A stretch of DNA of 64,000 nucleotides from Skeletonema tropicum (lineage: Eukaryota; Bacillariophyta; Thalassiosirophyceae; Thalassiosirales; Thalassiosiraceae): positions 372,001 to 436,000 of the forward strand of contig CM074128.1 in the NCBI GenBank assembly GCA_037178625.1. Direction: 5' to 3'. Of this stretch, positions 31,463 through 45,300 are shown in pieces (position 1 is the first letter of the stretch; every line of letters begins with the position of its first letter). The notes beneath the pieces are model-generated. The model did not search any database. It was given only the letters and a program-made list of their open reading frames with translations, and was not told where the DNA came from. A program made the position numbers and the translations under genes.

Positions 31463-31788
31463 TGTTTAGAAAAGGTTTCCTACAACTCTCTGCAACTGTT
31501 GATTAGTTTTATTGACGTAGCCGGTAGCCGTTGCTCAATTTAAATTCTAACGTCAATAATGAGAGATGCATCATTTTTTGCTCAGTGGCTTCAGAAAGGG
31601 ATTGAGAGGTTTGCCCCCTATTTGGGTGGTTCTTCAAAAGAGTGTCCTCCTATGTACTTGAGAATAGACCATCCTCTCTGGGGCGCTATCAAGGGGGGAT
31701 GTCACAACCAAACCGGCTTGACTCGCCCCCTTTTCCGTCCTCGAGCTTTCTTAAAATTTCCCCTCAAGACTCTAGATAATAATGTGCA

Positions 31789-32655
31789 ATGTCAGCCCCA
31801 CAGCAGCAACTCCTCCGACTAGCCCGACGACTCTCCACAGTCGGCATCACCACCTTAACCGGGTATACAAGCTACAAGGCCAACACCGATCCAATTCACA
31901 TCTTTTGGGATTTAGATCATACCATTTTATGTTCCGTTAGTCCTCTTCCAAATCATCACAATAATGATCCAGTAGGTTCATCATTGCTACCGCCACCAAC
32001 CATAGAATACTTTGATCAAATTGATGATGACTTCCCCTACAACACCGAAACACTCACACCCAACACACGGACGTATTTTCGACCAGGAGCCAAGCTTGCC
32101 TTGTGGTTCTGTTCCAAGCTTGGCACGTGTCATGTTTACACTGCTGCACAGGAAAGTTATACATGGAATATATTGTCAGAGCTGGATCCCAACAGGGAGG
32201 TGTTCAAGGGGTTTGTGCTGCATAGGACAGATCATCCGAGGATTGTGAGGGAGGGGAAGGATTTGACGGTGGTAATGGGTACTAATAATGGTGCTTCGAA
32301 TGAAAATGATACTAATGATACAACAAACGATAATGACATTCGATTGGAAAGAGCAATCTTGTTTGATGACAGGGTGTCGAATTTCAAACCTCAAAAGTAT
32401 GAGAATGGAGTGAGTGTCGTTCCTTTCAATGAGCAACGACTGATCAAGTGTACCAGTAGTATGAGCAACAGTGACAGTAGTGAGAAATGCTACAGCGCAG
32501 TGGATCATTGGGCAGCATATGTGGACGAAGTGAAAGAAATGGCACGCTTGGTTGGTATATCAGTTTGGGGTACAGTTCATTTGAGTGGTGATGTTCGAAA
32601 AGTGGTTGGATGGGTTCGAAAATTGAATGGAAGTGGTGTCTCCACTCAAGAATAA
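31789..32655 (+). CDS. FCP1/NIF-like HAD phosphatase
   Basis: Intronless, 288 residues. The catalytic DxDxT motif is present as FWDLDHTIL near residue 40. It is followed by RTYFRPGAKLALWFCSKLG, VYTAAQESYTWNILSELDP, FVLHRTDHP and ILFDDRVSNFKPQKYENGV, the order seen in FCP1/small-CTD-phosphatase (NLI-interacting factor) domains, which are Mg-dependent Ser/Thr phosphatases. A low-complexity Asn/Asp-rich insertion lies before the DD motif. There is no BRCT domain or C-terminal membrane segment. The N-terminus (LLRLARRLSTVGITTL) could be a mitochondrial presequence, which would make it TIM50-like; location is unsettled. Confidence 0.75.
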   Translation: MSAPQQQLLRLARRLSTVGITTLTGYTSYKANTDPIHIFWDLDHTILCSVSPLPNHHNNDPVGSSLLPPPTIEYFDQIDDDFPYNTETLTPNTRTYFRPGAKLALWFCSKLGTCHVYTAAQESYTWNILSELDPNREVFKGFVLHRTDHPRIVREGKDLTVVMGTNNGASNENDTNDTTNDNDIRLERAILFDDRVSNFKPQKYENGVSVVPFNEQRLIKCTSSMSNSDSSEKCYSAVDHWAAYVDEVKEMARLVGISVWGTVHLSGDVRKVVGWVRKLNGSGVSTQE

Positions 32656-33300
32656 TTGATGTAATGGATAGGCAGAGTGATTGTTTTGCTGAATTGAATG
32701 ATTTTAAGCAGCTTCTGCTCAGAAACGCAGTGTGCAGTGTAATTTTCGAGGTAAGCGCCCGGACCAAAAGCTGCTGGCAGAATGTTTGAATCTCCGCCAT
32801 GGTAGGCACGATCATGCTTTGTCTGTGGCTGTTCTGGTTCTGATATTAAAGTGAACGCTATTGGAAGAGGATGAATGTAATAGACGGAGATGATGCTTTT
32901 TCAGCGCAAGAACTAAAACATCGGTATCAGAATATTGGAATATTGTCATCTATCTATCTATCTAATACACTCTCACTCAAATGAAACATGCGTTTCTTTG
33001 GTTATTTCTTTCCTAGATTAGCGAAAAGGGCGCCTTTGAATTGGGTCTTCCGATCTTTGTGTGAAATTTTCGCACGAAATTTTGTTGTGAAGTGAAATCA
33101 AGTGAAGTGGACGTTGCTTCTACAAAACATAAAACACTGGTTTCAATCTACATATTGCAATTGGTGTTGATAAATTTTCCAACTACGCTGTCTCCTTGAC
33201 CTTGGGTTGTGGTGCGGCGTATTCAAGTCACCTATCATAGTCATAGTTACGTCTGTGAGCGTTTTCGACAGTTGCTTCGTGCATCTGAAAGAGACTCATC
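32656..33300. other. Intergenic region upstream of the giant gene
   Basis: No gene is seen. There is a short TATC microsatellite at about 32949-32965. The last 200 bp before 33301 is presumably promoter and 5' UTR of the giant gene; no motif is firm. Confidence 0.3.
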
Positions 33301-36300
33301 ATGGCGGGTCCGTATCGGGCTATACTACGTGTCGAAACGGCGTCTGCCTCGAAGCAGATTGCGAGGCGCTTTTCATCCAAAGTATTTCTTCCATCTACTG
33401 AAAAGGTGGGCATTATGGTTATGGGTGATGCTGTCTTCGCTGATTCAAAGCGATCCACGAGGAGCGGCATATTTAGTGCTGAGGGAGGGGTTGAGGGCAA
33501 GGTTTGTGTGTGTGAAACACTTGACGGTGATGCGTTGGAGGAAGCCCTCTCGTACGCAAAGAGGGAGAAGGCTCTTGCACTAATTGTCACTGAGGAACCA
33601 GACCAGCGAGTGGATATGCCGACGATACTCATCTCTAAAGGTCAACTTCTTAGCATCAAGAACGAGTTGTTGAAGGAGGCTTTCGTCTCTATCACCTATA
33701 CATCAGGATCGTATGAGACTCATCCAGTGACATTTGTCCTTCAGGACTTTATGAAGGAAGGAGACGCCTTGGAGTGGGATGGGAAAATACATGTATCTAC
33801 GGGTACAACTGATCACCGTGATTTACATCATGGCTTCTTTGTATCCGAGGCAATCATTTTTCGCGATCAACAGGGCCATATTGTTGAGTTCGCGAATAGA
33901 GATTACATGGCTGGTAGAGTCTGTTTGGTGGGGGACTGTAACAGCGATCGCAGCTTCGCTCAAATTGTTAGGCTTGCCGCACAATATGGAGCTTCTGCGT
34001 TATTCACAACGTACGAGAAGCCCCCTCTTCGTCACATTCCGCTTCCAGTAGTCGTGGTCAATAAGACGCATTGTGATCGACTGAGGAAGCCAGGCACGAT
34101 GGTGTACTTCAAACACAAGTCGGAATCGCGAAGGACACAAGCAACGCCGGCTGCTTCGAAGAGTTATGCGGCAGTTCTTCAAGATGGATCCAAATCTTCT
34201 TCCGAAAATCCTCTTCCCCCTCAAGCAAAGTCTGTTAACAAGAACCCTTGGAGTTGGGTAGCGCAAGTAGGTGATGCCGTTACATCTGCTGCTCGGAGCG
34301 TTGGATTGATGAAGTATAATCCTCAATCTAAGACGAAATTCGAGTGTATCGTCGAAAGCGGAACTGCTTGGTCCAAAGATGTTCACTTGTACCACGAAGC
34401 TATGGAGCTTCTAGAGTGGGTTGATTCTGTCGAGGTCTCAGAAGATCGTCAGGCCGAGATTGAAGCGCTCAATGAAGCGATTGGCGAAATGGTGGATCAA
34501 AACAGTGGTGTAGGAGACATTCTGATGGTGCTGTTTTGTGCCAAGCTCCGTAAAAAATTGTCATCACGTGAAGCATCTCTACAGTTGACGAAGAGTGCAT
34601 TCAAGTTGATCCAGAACATCGAAATAGATGAAAGTGATCCCATCTCTTCCTCCCTTGACCTCGACACGACTGACCTGAATAATTTCATTATTGATTTGGT
34701 GACTCATCTTTCAAATCAACCGTCGAATAAGGGTAACATGAAAGGCTTTGTTCTAAACGCATTATGGATTCGAGTACATCACTGCCAAACTTTGAAGAAT
34801 GGTCGTTGGGATAATTTGCGAGCAATTGCAACACACGAGCTTTTCAGGGATAAACAAGAAACACTCCTCTCTTTCATGTCTTTGACCCTATTGAACACCC
34901 TTGCCGTGCGGACGGCTACTTCATTTCAAGAAATCTGTGTGTTCTTCTCCGGTACGGACAAAGTTACCGTGCTGAAAACAGCGATTCCTGGTCTCCTGCG
35001 ACTCTATAAAAGTGATAGTACTAATCGGATTGACTGGCAAAGAAAGTTTGGTTCGATCAAGAATGTCACTGCCTTCACAATCCTTGATAGGTTTGAGATA
35101 AAAGAGGTTGGGTCTGATGTTTTGAAATCGGAGACTAACTTTATCAAGGCAATCGTTCAAAACATTGAGCACATTCCATCTCTAGCTTTCAGTGACTTTG
35201 GATCCGTATACGACTGTCTTCGAATCGACAGTAAACTCAATGATGAGGCTACAGAGTTAATGATGAAATCGATCTGTTCTTCGCTTGAAGTTGAAGACTG
35301 GCACGATATTCCATCCCCAACGAGTGTGTCCGAGCTTCTTCAAATGGACATCGGACTTCATCTTCTTTCTGATCCGAAGGGTTTCATTGCCCTCAAATAT
35401 TACATTGAAAACAGTCTATTCAAGCGGTACCGTAGGCAAGAAGAAGACAAGGACATGCTAGTCTTACTTGGAAAAGCAAGCAGCTCGTTCTCCGCCTGCG
35501 GATTCTGTAGGGATGAAGAAGCTGCTACTGTAATTTCGGAAGCCATTCGAACTTGTGTCCGTACTTCTCAACGCTGTGATAATCTGTGCTTCACAGCGAT
35601 GGATGTCTCCCAGCGCTTGCAAGATATTTTCTACGATGGGGATACATCAAATTTGCCTTCAATAATTGGAGAAATCTTGATCCGAGAAACTGGAATCTGT
35701 TCCACCATTCGGGCCTCTCCATCTGCCCTGTGCAACGTTACAAGTCGCCTTGAATCAAGGCCCAGTGGACGTCTCAGTCATTTCTTGTATCAAGAGTTAC
35801 TCCAGGGATTGAAAGATGAATGCAAGAGCATTGATAGTGCAATATCCTTTCGTGCGTCCGTTTGGAATGATGGTTTTAGTCGATCCCCTGACGCAAGAAA
35901 TATCGTCCATGAGATCATCACTAACAGCTTTGATAACTGGCATCCTTCCTCCATCATCGATCTGCTTGAGGTGGAAGCATCGTTGTTGGGGAAGATTAAT
36001 GACGTCCTTCTTTCTATTACGACTGAAGAGAACTGTGAAGATATTTATCAGAAGAAGAGCAGTGCCTGTCTTGAGAGTATTCGATCTATTGCCGGTAATT
36101 GGCATGAAAAGTTTGAGAAAGAGACGTGCTGCTTGACGGAGCTTCAAATAGTCAACAGTCATTTGACGGATGCAAAACAGCAATTGCTGTCGAGCGTTCT
36201 CGGCAGTCAGTTCCCCTCTTCAAGCGATATTGATGAGAAGGTTGCTGAAATGAAGCACTTGATAGAGATCACCAACTCTACTCTTCACTTTTCTGTTACA

Positions 36301-39300
36301 AAAGATGATGATATCTATACGCACTCCATCCAAGATTTGGCGACACACTACCGCATCAACATCGATTCTCCGTTGTCTCATTTGATTTCAAAATTCCTGT
36401 CGGGGGGCGTTCCCAATGTTGATCTAGGATCCATTCGTCGAGCGTCCAAGTATGTAATCAATTTCATGAATGCAAATAGACGAGAGTTGCAAGCCGCGTC
36501 ACACTTTTGCTTTTTCAAGTCTGCGCTGTTTCAAAATGAAGTCGGAGTTTGGACTGAGATTCATTTTGATGATTTCCTCCCAAGAGTATCGGCGTCACTG
36601 CGACATTTGGAGCTTCTTTTATCACCTGCTGCAACCTTTTCTTCGGTATCTGCGGCTGCAACCGTATTGAGCAGGGATGGCTGTTTTGATGACGAAATGA
36701 CAGCCATCATGAGCTTCCATCATGTTGTCGATGACGAGCAGACTAGAGCTGGACTTAGGGACGTTATAACATTGGCTACAATGTCAGAGCAGCTCAGTAA
36801 CTTCGTTGAAAGCTGCAAAACATTCAAGTTCGCTTTTGCAGAATGTGATGATAAATTTGGCGAGCTTGAGACTATTTGCAACCAGATGAACAGCGACGAA
36901 GGAGATGATTGGAATATTGATCAGTGCCTCCAAACTGGAAAGAGGATTATGGAAATTTTACTGCCAGGGCCTTCAGTGTCTACAGATCTGAGCGAAGGGC
37001 TTCAATCCTACCTTCCTTTGATTCATTTTTTCGATGAATTGCGTCACTGCAGTTCTGTTTTTGATCTTGCAAGAGAGAAGGGTTGGTTTGGCAAGAAAGG
37101 ATTGTCATCTTTCTACCAGGAGTTCGAAAATGTCACGAATGTGCTGAATCAAAAGCAATCATATGAAATGGAAGTGCTGAATAGGCTTGAACCTACGATT
37201 CAATGTATTTCTGCTTTGGGTGGAAATATACAATGTGACCGCGTTGCCACTTTGCTAGCAATTCTAAACGCTAACGATTATTTTTCGTACCAAAACATCG
37301 CGGCGATGCGAATGACCCAAGAGAATATATGTAAGATCCAGGATTGGCTATCTGAAGGGATGGATGACATCGCTGCCATTCACAGTAAGTTCGCTATGTT
37401 TCAGGCTACAGGACGTTTCGTTTTAAGCAGCGAGGACTCTATGGCTGAGGCGACCGCACCCAAGAGGACGTTGTCACTTCATTTTTCCAGAAACGATTCA
37501 TCTGAGGCGATCATGAATGACAGCGAAGTCCGAGAGCTAGTGCAATATCTTGGTTTTACCACACACGAGAGTGATGAGTCAAGGATGAATATGGAAAGAT
37601 TTGTGAGGGTATTTGAACAATGTAGTAACGTCATGGCATCACAGCAAACGATGGCTGATGTGGGCTTTGGGGGTGGTGATGCGGCAAAGCGATTGGAATT
37701 CACCCTGAGTGAGGACTCAGAAGATCTTGCTCAGCGGTGGTTGGACGAGGCTGACAAAATGATTGAGGAGTGCAAAGTATGGCTTGGTAGAGTCCGCTCC
37801 AGTAATAGACATTCCCTTTTATTCTGGAAAGACGAGTTGAGGTTTATTTTCCGATGCATGTGCGACATTCGAAGCGGAGGCTGTGACGAAGGTTCAGTTG
37901 AGTGGCAGTTGTTGGTGAGCACTTTGTCACAGATGCATCTCAAACCTAATTGCTCGAACACGATAGCACGGTTTGCCTCAGAAGATTCATCCGGGGGAAG
38001 CTGGCTTGAAGACGTATCAATCTTTGTCTCTGAGTGCGGCAATCAAGACCATCCTACCTCATCTCTAGGCAACAGCAACGTTATTATTCACAAGGTGGAT
38101 TGCTTGGACAACACGATTTTCGCTGCCCAGCTGCAACTAATTCATCATATTTACAAGGTGAGAATGTGAATTCTCGCTACTCGATGAACTTTTATATCTA
38201 CTGTTGCTTATAATTTCTTCCCCGTGTTTCTGCTTGTTTATCATTAGAACCGGTGCCCAGCGCCTTTTGAATACCTTGATGGTTCATGCATCAAATCTTC
38301 TGACCACGTTGCTTTGTTCTTGGAGAGGGTTCGTGCATTCCCAGAGCACATATTTGTGATTGCACATGTCGATCGACTTGCTGCAAGCGAGCAGGAGCTC
38401 ATAGCAACCTTCATTGCCCAGCACGCTAGGTCTGCAGATACCATTCATTTGCACTGCATCCAGTCAAAGGACACTGTTCTTTATGCTTCTCCTGGGGTGT
38501 CGATTAGCTCCTGGAATGATTCGTCGCTCAATGAATACTGCCCATCTCAATGGCTACAAGGTCGCGTTGCTTTGAAAGGTCATGTCAGTGATGTCACTAT
38601 CGTTTTCTCTGACACTCCAGGTTCCGGCAAAACAAGATACATTCGGAGTGAACTTGAAAGGGCCAAAGCTAGTGGAGCTCAAACAGATTCTATTTACATC
38701 CACGAGGACTTCACACTAGCAAAAGCAGTCGAGCAATTGAGATGTAAGTTTGGCGAAGGTGGTGTGGAGAACAAATCAATTCATTTTGGTCTATCTTGCG
38801 ATGCAGAGCCAAGCGAAGAGCTTTTGCTTTGTTTGAATCATTTTTTCAATTCGTTCCTTCTATTCGGAAACGTGTACGACCCGACTTCTGGAGATAGCTT
38901 CTACGGGTCCTCCCACAAATGGAATATGTTTGTAGAAATGAATATCTACGCCAAAGATGAAGATGCTGCACAATCTTGGCTTCACGAGCATGTCCCAATC
39001 TTGTCTCACTGTAGTTTACATACACTGCAACCCCCGTCTGATTTCTTCATTGACGAAAAGGCCCGCAGAGTAGCAACATACTTAAGAGCTTACGACAATG
39101 GAACAATTGACCGGAAATTCAACTCAACGCCTGCCAATAAAACTATTCTGTTCGTTCTAGACAAGTCTGGCAGTATGCGTAGTACAGTTGGCGGTCGTTC
39201 CAGGTTCCATGTAGCATCGGAGTCAATGCTGAGTGTTTTCAACAGTCATATTCGGGTAATGGATGTAAGTCACTTCTATGTTTTCATGTGCTGCCTCTAA

Positions 39301-42300
39301 AAGATGCTAATATCTGTGTTCCTTCTTCTGTCTATCCCACTAGAACGTCGGTGTGGTCTTATTTGATCATCTTGTAGACGAAGTGGTTCCTTTCCAAAGA
39401 ATCGAAAGCGATGAAGACCTAATTAGTGTACAGAGGGAAATTGCTAATCTTACCATAGGCCCTAATGGCGGGACGCAAATGTATACTGCCCTACAAAGAG
39501 TGCTGGAATTGGTCAATAACAGCACTCGTGGACAAGATGATGACGTTTGGGTAGTCTGTCTCACTGATGGAGAGTCTGCAGATAACCCTAACCTTATCCG
39601 CGAGCAACTGCGCAATTCACCAGATAATCTCCATGTAATTTTGATTGGGGTTGGTTTGCAAACTTCCTATCACCAAGCCATGCGAGACCTCTGCAACAAG
39701 TACCATGACGTCAATCGGCCCAACAACAAGGGGATATTCCTACCGACTGCTCTCGACATTAATGGAATTGAAGGGGCATTTAACGAAGTAGCATCCCGCA
39801 TTCCTGTTTCTCAAACATTTGAACTTGATGGAGCTATGTCGGACGAGCAGTGCCGGCACTTGCTTGATCGTTATCGGCCGGGTTTCATCTCTTCGGCTAA
39901 TAAGCTGCTTTATTCTTTCTGGATTAGTTTTATTTATCGCAGGGTTAGAGTCTTCGATGCCAATGAGGACTTCAACTACAATGAAACATACGATTCACTG
40001 GGGAGCAGTCTGATGAAGGTAATGCTTGACGAGTCTGAGCAAATGCTCGGGAGAGATCAGACGGATAGAAGTTGGTCGCTATCGAAGCACACACAGTTGA
40101 TTTATGATTTTTCTCAACCAGAAAGTCCAAAGTTTCGCCTCATCTGCACTTCCCCTGATGATCTTGACCCGGTCCAGAGAGAGAAATTCGAGCAGCTGGA
40201 TCTTCCAGGCTTCGCAATCCCAAACACGATGGAACTACGTCGACGTGAGACTCTCGATAGGTATTTGTCGCAAGCACTTTCCATCCCTCTGAGTGAGGAC
40301 GAGGACGGAAACCAGTACTTACAATGTGTGAATGATCACAAGTTTGTCTTGACCTTAGACTTTACTTTGAAGCTGTTGAATATTCACGAACATGTATCGT
40401 GTGGAGCACCGTGTGTAATGGAGGGCGAAACGGGAGTGTCCAAGACAGCTCTCACAAAAATGTATGCCATTCTGGTGAACTCCCAACAAATGCAGATTGC
40501 ATCTGCGACCACGATGAATGTGCTGGAATCGACTCTACAAGAATTAACAACTTTATTCCCTGCAGTTCCCTTGAATAACGACGCATGCATCTTGGATCGA
40601 ATCCTTACCTTCCTAGAAATATCATCCCAGCACACTTCCATGGACGCTCATCGTGCAGTGACTACAATAAGCGACAGAATTAGCCTCGCTTGTTCGGGGA
40701 GGAGTGGTTTGTTCCTCGACTTGCCTTCATTTGTTTTGCCCAATAGTGGAGATATTGACATTCTAGCACAAACGAAAGATATGTTGACGTGGTTCTCACA
40801 GTCTCACCTCGAGCAACTCTTCTTTGAGATCAACATTCATGCATCTTTGACTGCGGATGACATCCATGAAAAGTTGATCGAAGCGAAACGTGTTGCGAGG
40901 AAGGTTGCAGGCTTGGAAATGAAAGTCGTTGTATTCTTGGATGAAATTAACACTGCTTCAGTTCTTGGTCTCATAAAGGAGATAATAGTCGATCGAAGCT
41001 TGAATGGGGATCCACTTGAGGAGAACATAGTCATTGTTGCTGCGTGCAATCCTGTTAGAAAGAACTCATTGTCTCAGGTGACAACTAATCGTGTCAGTGA
41101 CCTTGGAAGGGAGTGGGTTAGTGGGCACTATCAAGTCAGGCAGCTGCCTGCGTCTCTTTCTACAATTTGTTGGGATTATGGAGCACTGAAACGTGAGCAA
41201 GAGAAGGAGTTCATCCAGCAGAGAATCTTCATGATGGATGAAAATCTACCAAGTTCACTAACTTCGAGAATGACTGAGATTCTTTCTTCATCGCATGAAT
41301 TTATTCGTGAGCTTGCGAGGGATCATATTGTGGAATGTTCCTCTTCATCGAGCATGGACGAGTCCGAGGCATTCCTGCGGGCAAGATCAGTTGTCTCTTT
41401 AAGAGACATTCAAAGAGTCTTTCACCTTACAGACTACTTTTTGAATCATTTCTCTCTGGATGGTTCTGACGATTCAACTCATCCATTCCGACGAGCTATG
41501 CTTGTCTCTGTTGCAATTGTTTACTATCTAAGACTCGATGCTGCAGCGAGAAAGATCTTTGTCCAGAAATTGAACAATATACCTATGGAGCTAGATGAAG
41601 AGTGTGGCCTCCTTGATGCTTTAGGCTCGGCAATGGACACAGTTATTGAGGCAACAGAGATTCCAGAAGGTATTTCGTTGACGTTGGGGCTGAAAGAAAA
41701 TATATTTGTCACATTAGTTTGCACTCTCTCAAGGACGCCTTTAATGATTGTAGGACCTCCCGGCTGCAGCAAGGTAAGCATCTACGTGAAAATTATTAGA
41801 ATACTTAAAAGGGAACTGCACTAACCAGAATCTTTCTTCCGTCCCTACAGACCCTGGCAGTCAGCATTGTCAATGATAATGCAAACGGCGAGGAAAGTCC
41901 GTCACAATATTATCGTGATTTGGCTCGAATTCAGCCATTCCATTACCAATGCAGCAAGACTTCGACTAGCAATGAGGTCCACGCTTTGTTTAAGAGAGCA
42001 GAGCAAAGACAAAAGACTGTCGATAGGGCTAGGCAACAATGTTTAGTCTTTATGGATGAGGCTGGGCTGCCGGAAGAAGAGAGAGAAAGTCTGAAGGTCC
42101 TACATTACTTGTTGGAGGGCCACATGTCATCAAGTCCCGATGTTGCTTTCGTTTGTATCACGAACCATATTTTGGATGCAGCGAAAAGCAATCGCTGCGC
42201 TTGTTTGCTGCGGCCAGAACCAGATATGGAAGAATTATCATGCATCTCAAAAGGAGTTCTATGTCAAAAAATGAAAGGGGACAGCAGTAGCGTCGAACTT

Positions 42301-45300
42301 GTTTGCTTCAAGGAGCATGTATTAAAGATGAAGGAATTCTCTGAAAGAATGTGCTCTTGTTACATGGATCTGATGAAGGATACTAATCGTTTCAGCTTTT
42401 TTGGCGATTTCTTTGGGTTGGTAAGTCACCATAGTTTGCTCCTACCTCTTCGCTCAAATAGGATACTCACAATCCTCTTCACTACCACAGCGGGACTTCA
42501 TCCATTTTCTCAAATTTCTGCGACGTGCTGCACCTCCCGTCAAAGACTCGATTCTCCACATCACAGAACAAGTGTTCGTAAATGCACTGGAAAGAAACTT
42601 CAATGGAATCGACAATGAAACGTTTGCGAACATGTGTGCCTTCTTCTTGGCAAAGGGGTTGCCCACCTGTGATCAAATCAGGCCAGTTTTGGAGAAATAC
42701 ATCCGGGATCCAATGGAGGTCATTCATGACGCCTTGTCTGACCAGCCAACGAATGACGTGTCTCGCTATAATCTCCCCCGGTACAAAATGATTATTGATC
42801 ATACAAATGATGAGTCGATCACACGATTGCTGCGGATTTCTGGCGTACTAAATTCATCCCATGCCTTTTACAAACTTTCTGGAATTGACGAGGGTGCTGA
42901 GATTGAAAAGCTGAACCTTGTCTCTCGGGTAAAGTTTGCAGCGCAGTATGGCAAGAAGACAGTTGTTCTGAGTCAAGTTGAAGGGGTCAGCGAGTGCTTT
43001 TACGATCTATTCAACCAGCATTTCAAAGAATTCAGGAAAGAGAACGGCGAAGTGTCATACTTTGCTAACATTGCTGTTGGTGGTGTGTCAAGGCCTTGTC
43101 TCGTCAGCCCTTCATTCCAGTGCATAGTCCACGTGCAGTCAGCCAATCTTTCCAATTTACCTGCTCCCTTCCTCAACAGATTTGAGAAGTTCCAGCTAAA
43201 AATTGATGATATTCTCCGCTGGAAGCTTAAGCAGTTGCCCGCCGGCCTCTGTGATATTCTCAGTCAGTCATTACAGCATTCCCAAGACTTCATAGAATCG
43301 ATTGGTGCGAGAAGCGTGTGGAGTCGATCTGCCGAGGATACTTTGAAGAGTATCTACATAAGCTTGATACGACCCGAACCATGTTCTGAGAATGACAATC
43401 TTGATATCGGGACATGTGGCGAATCTATCGCCGTCGATATTTTGGGATTCATGATGAATAACTTCGATATTGGCATGACTCTTGAAGATATTCAAAGTTG
43501 TATTGACTCGGCAAGGGTCGAGTATCGCAGCACGAAAGATGGAGTAGAGCTGGAAAGAGTTATCACTCGCATCAGTGGCGGGAAAATAGCTTTGCCATTT
43601 GATGATGTATTAAATGATTGCCTCCGCACGCCCTTGTCTCGTGTTCTAAGGCAGGTCATTCTTTCATCAATTACCCGATGTGCTGTTATCAGGTTGCTGC
43701 AACTAGTTAGACCTGATGCATTATATTTACGGAGGTAAGAGAGGTCGCTTACATTTTGGTTATCTGATTATCTTCGTTTACTTACTCATCTTGTTTTGCT
43801 CCGAAGGCGCGGCGTGCCTGGCGAAATGCTAAGAATTTATTTTGGGGAACAGGAACACTTCAGCTTGAAAAGATTGATTATGAAGCTTCATGAAAGCCAA
43901 AACACGGCAGGCCAGTTCCATATTTTATATGCTCGAAGTGATACCTGTGCGCACAGCCTGCCTACATGGTCTAACATCGATGGTGTTGATCCCTCAATCC
44001 TGCACCGTGTGCGCAGTTTGGTCCACGAAGACCCTTCCGCTGTGGAAATCCACCACCTTGATTTACTGAAATGCGAGTCAGAGATAAGAACTACATTCGA
44101 CAGTTGGGTCTCAAAAGAGGATGTCAACACCTTCATATTGGTTGTTGATATGAAGATGCTATCTACAAACATTGTGAACTTTATCCGTTCATACGTGGAA
44201 CAGGCTACATTGTCATTGGGCAAGCAATTCATCCTTCTACTTCATTTCCCTCTATCCTGTGACCAGTCCATCTATCCTGCCCTCTTCCTCGGGAAATGGA
44301 GTTGCACGTTCCTAGATGGCATTGGAGATGCGGATGGGAACAATGTTGATTTCAATAACGTGTTACAAAGCGCATGTTCGTTGACGGACCAGAGGTTAAA
44401 CGCGGACACTCTGCTAAATGCTTTGAAGCCGAAAGCGATCCAGTATGTTGCCAGTCAGGTGCCATTTTATTCCTGCTCAAAGCAGCCCCATTCAATAAAT
44501 CAAGTGATGACCCTTACCGCGAGAATGGATCGTATTGAAAAGATATTGGCAAGCAGAGTGGAGCAAGTGACATTGGAGATGATTCTTTGCAGAAAATTTA
44601 TTGCCATGTGGACAGATGATCGTATTCGAGAGGTTGTTTACAGGTCCGCCTACGCATTGGCTTCGGGAAGGTCCAACTTATCATTTAGCTCCGCACTTTC
44701 CAGCACATTGCAGAGTTCCTTTAACAAGTTCTTGGCGAAAAGTGTCCTTGAAATCAATGTTTGGTCAAACCTTGATGTGTTGGATCCTTCTTCTGCAGTT
44801 GTCGATACTGAAAAACTATTTTCTCTGGTCTTGAACAGGCTTCCTCTGCCAGGAGTGCCTTTGGAGGAGCTTCTTCTCATTCGGGATATGAGTCATCCAT
44901 TGCAGCCTCTTCCGACGGAGGTAAATAGTCGAGAGGCTAGCATTGTCTTTCCTTTCTTCTTCCAAATTTCGTCCTTGATTGAAATGGCAATTGATGGATC
45001 AAACTTCGATTTTCTTGATCAATCTTCAATGGACCAGAATGTTGACTTCGGTCCTCAATTTTTAGAGCGAGTGGACGCAATACTTGGAGAAATGGCCGTC
45101 AGTATGGAAATGGCAGGTGTAGTTCGCGATATTGTTGCTTACGTAATGGGCTCCGAGGATCTGTTTCGAAGGTATTTGCAACATATTCTTGCGTGGTCGT
45201 ACGGTTGTAGAAATTTAGTGCAAAGTGAGAAATGGATCACAATGAAAATGGATGTTGCGTCAATGCTGGACGGAAGCCTCCGATGCAATATCTTGTATCT

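Noticed and set aside
32949..32965. TATC microsatellite as a functional element
   Set aside because: Short simple repeat without context.
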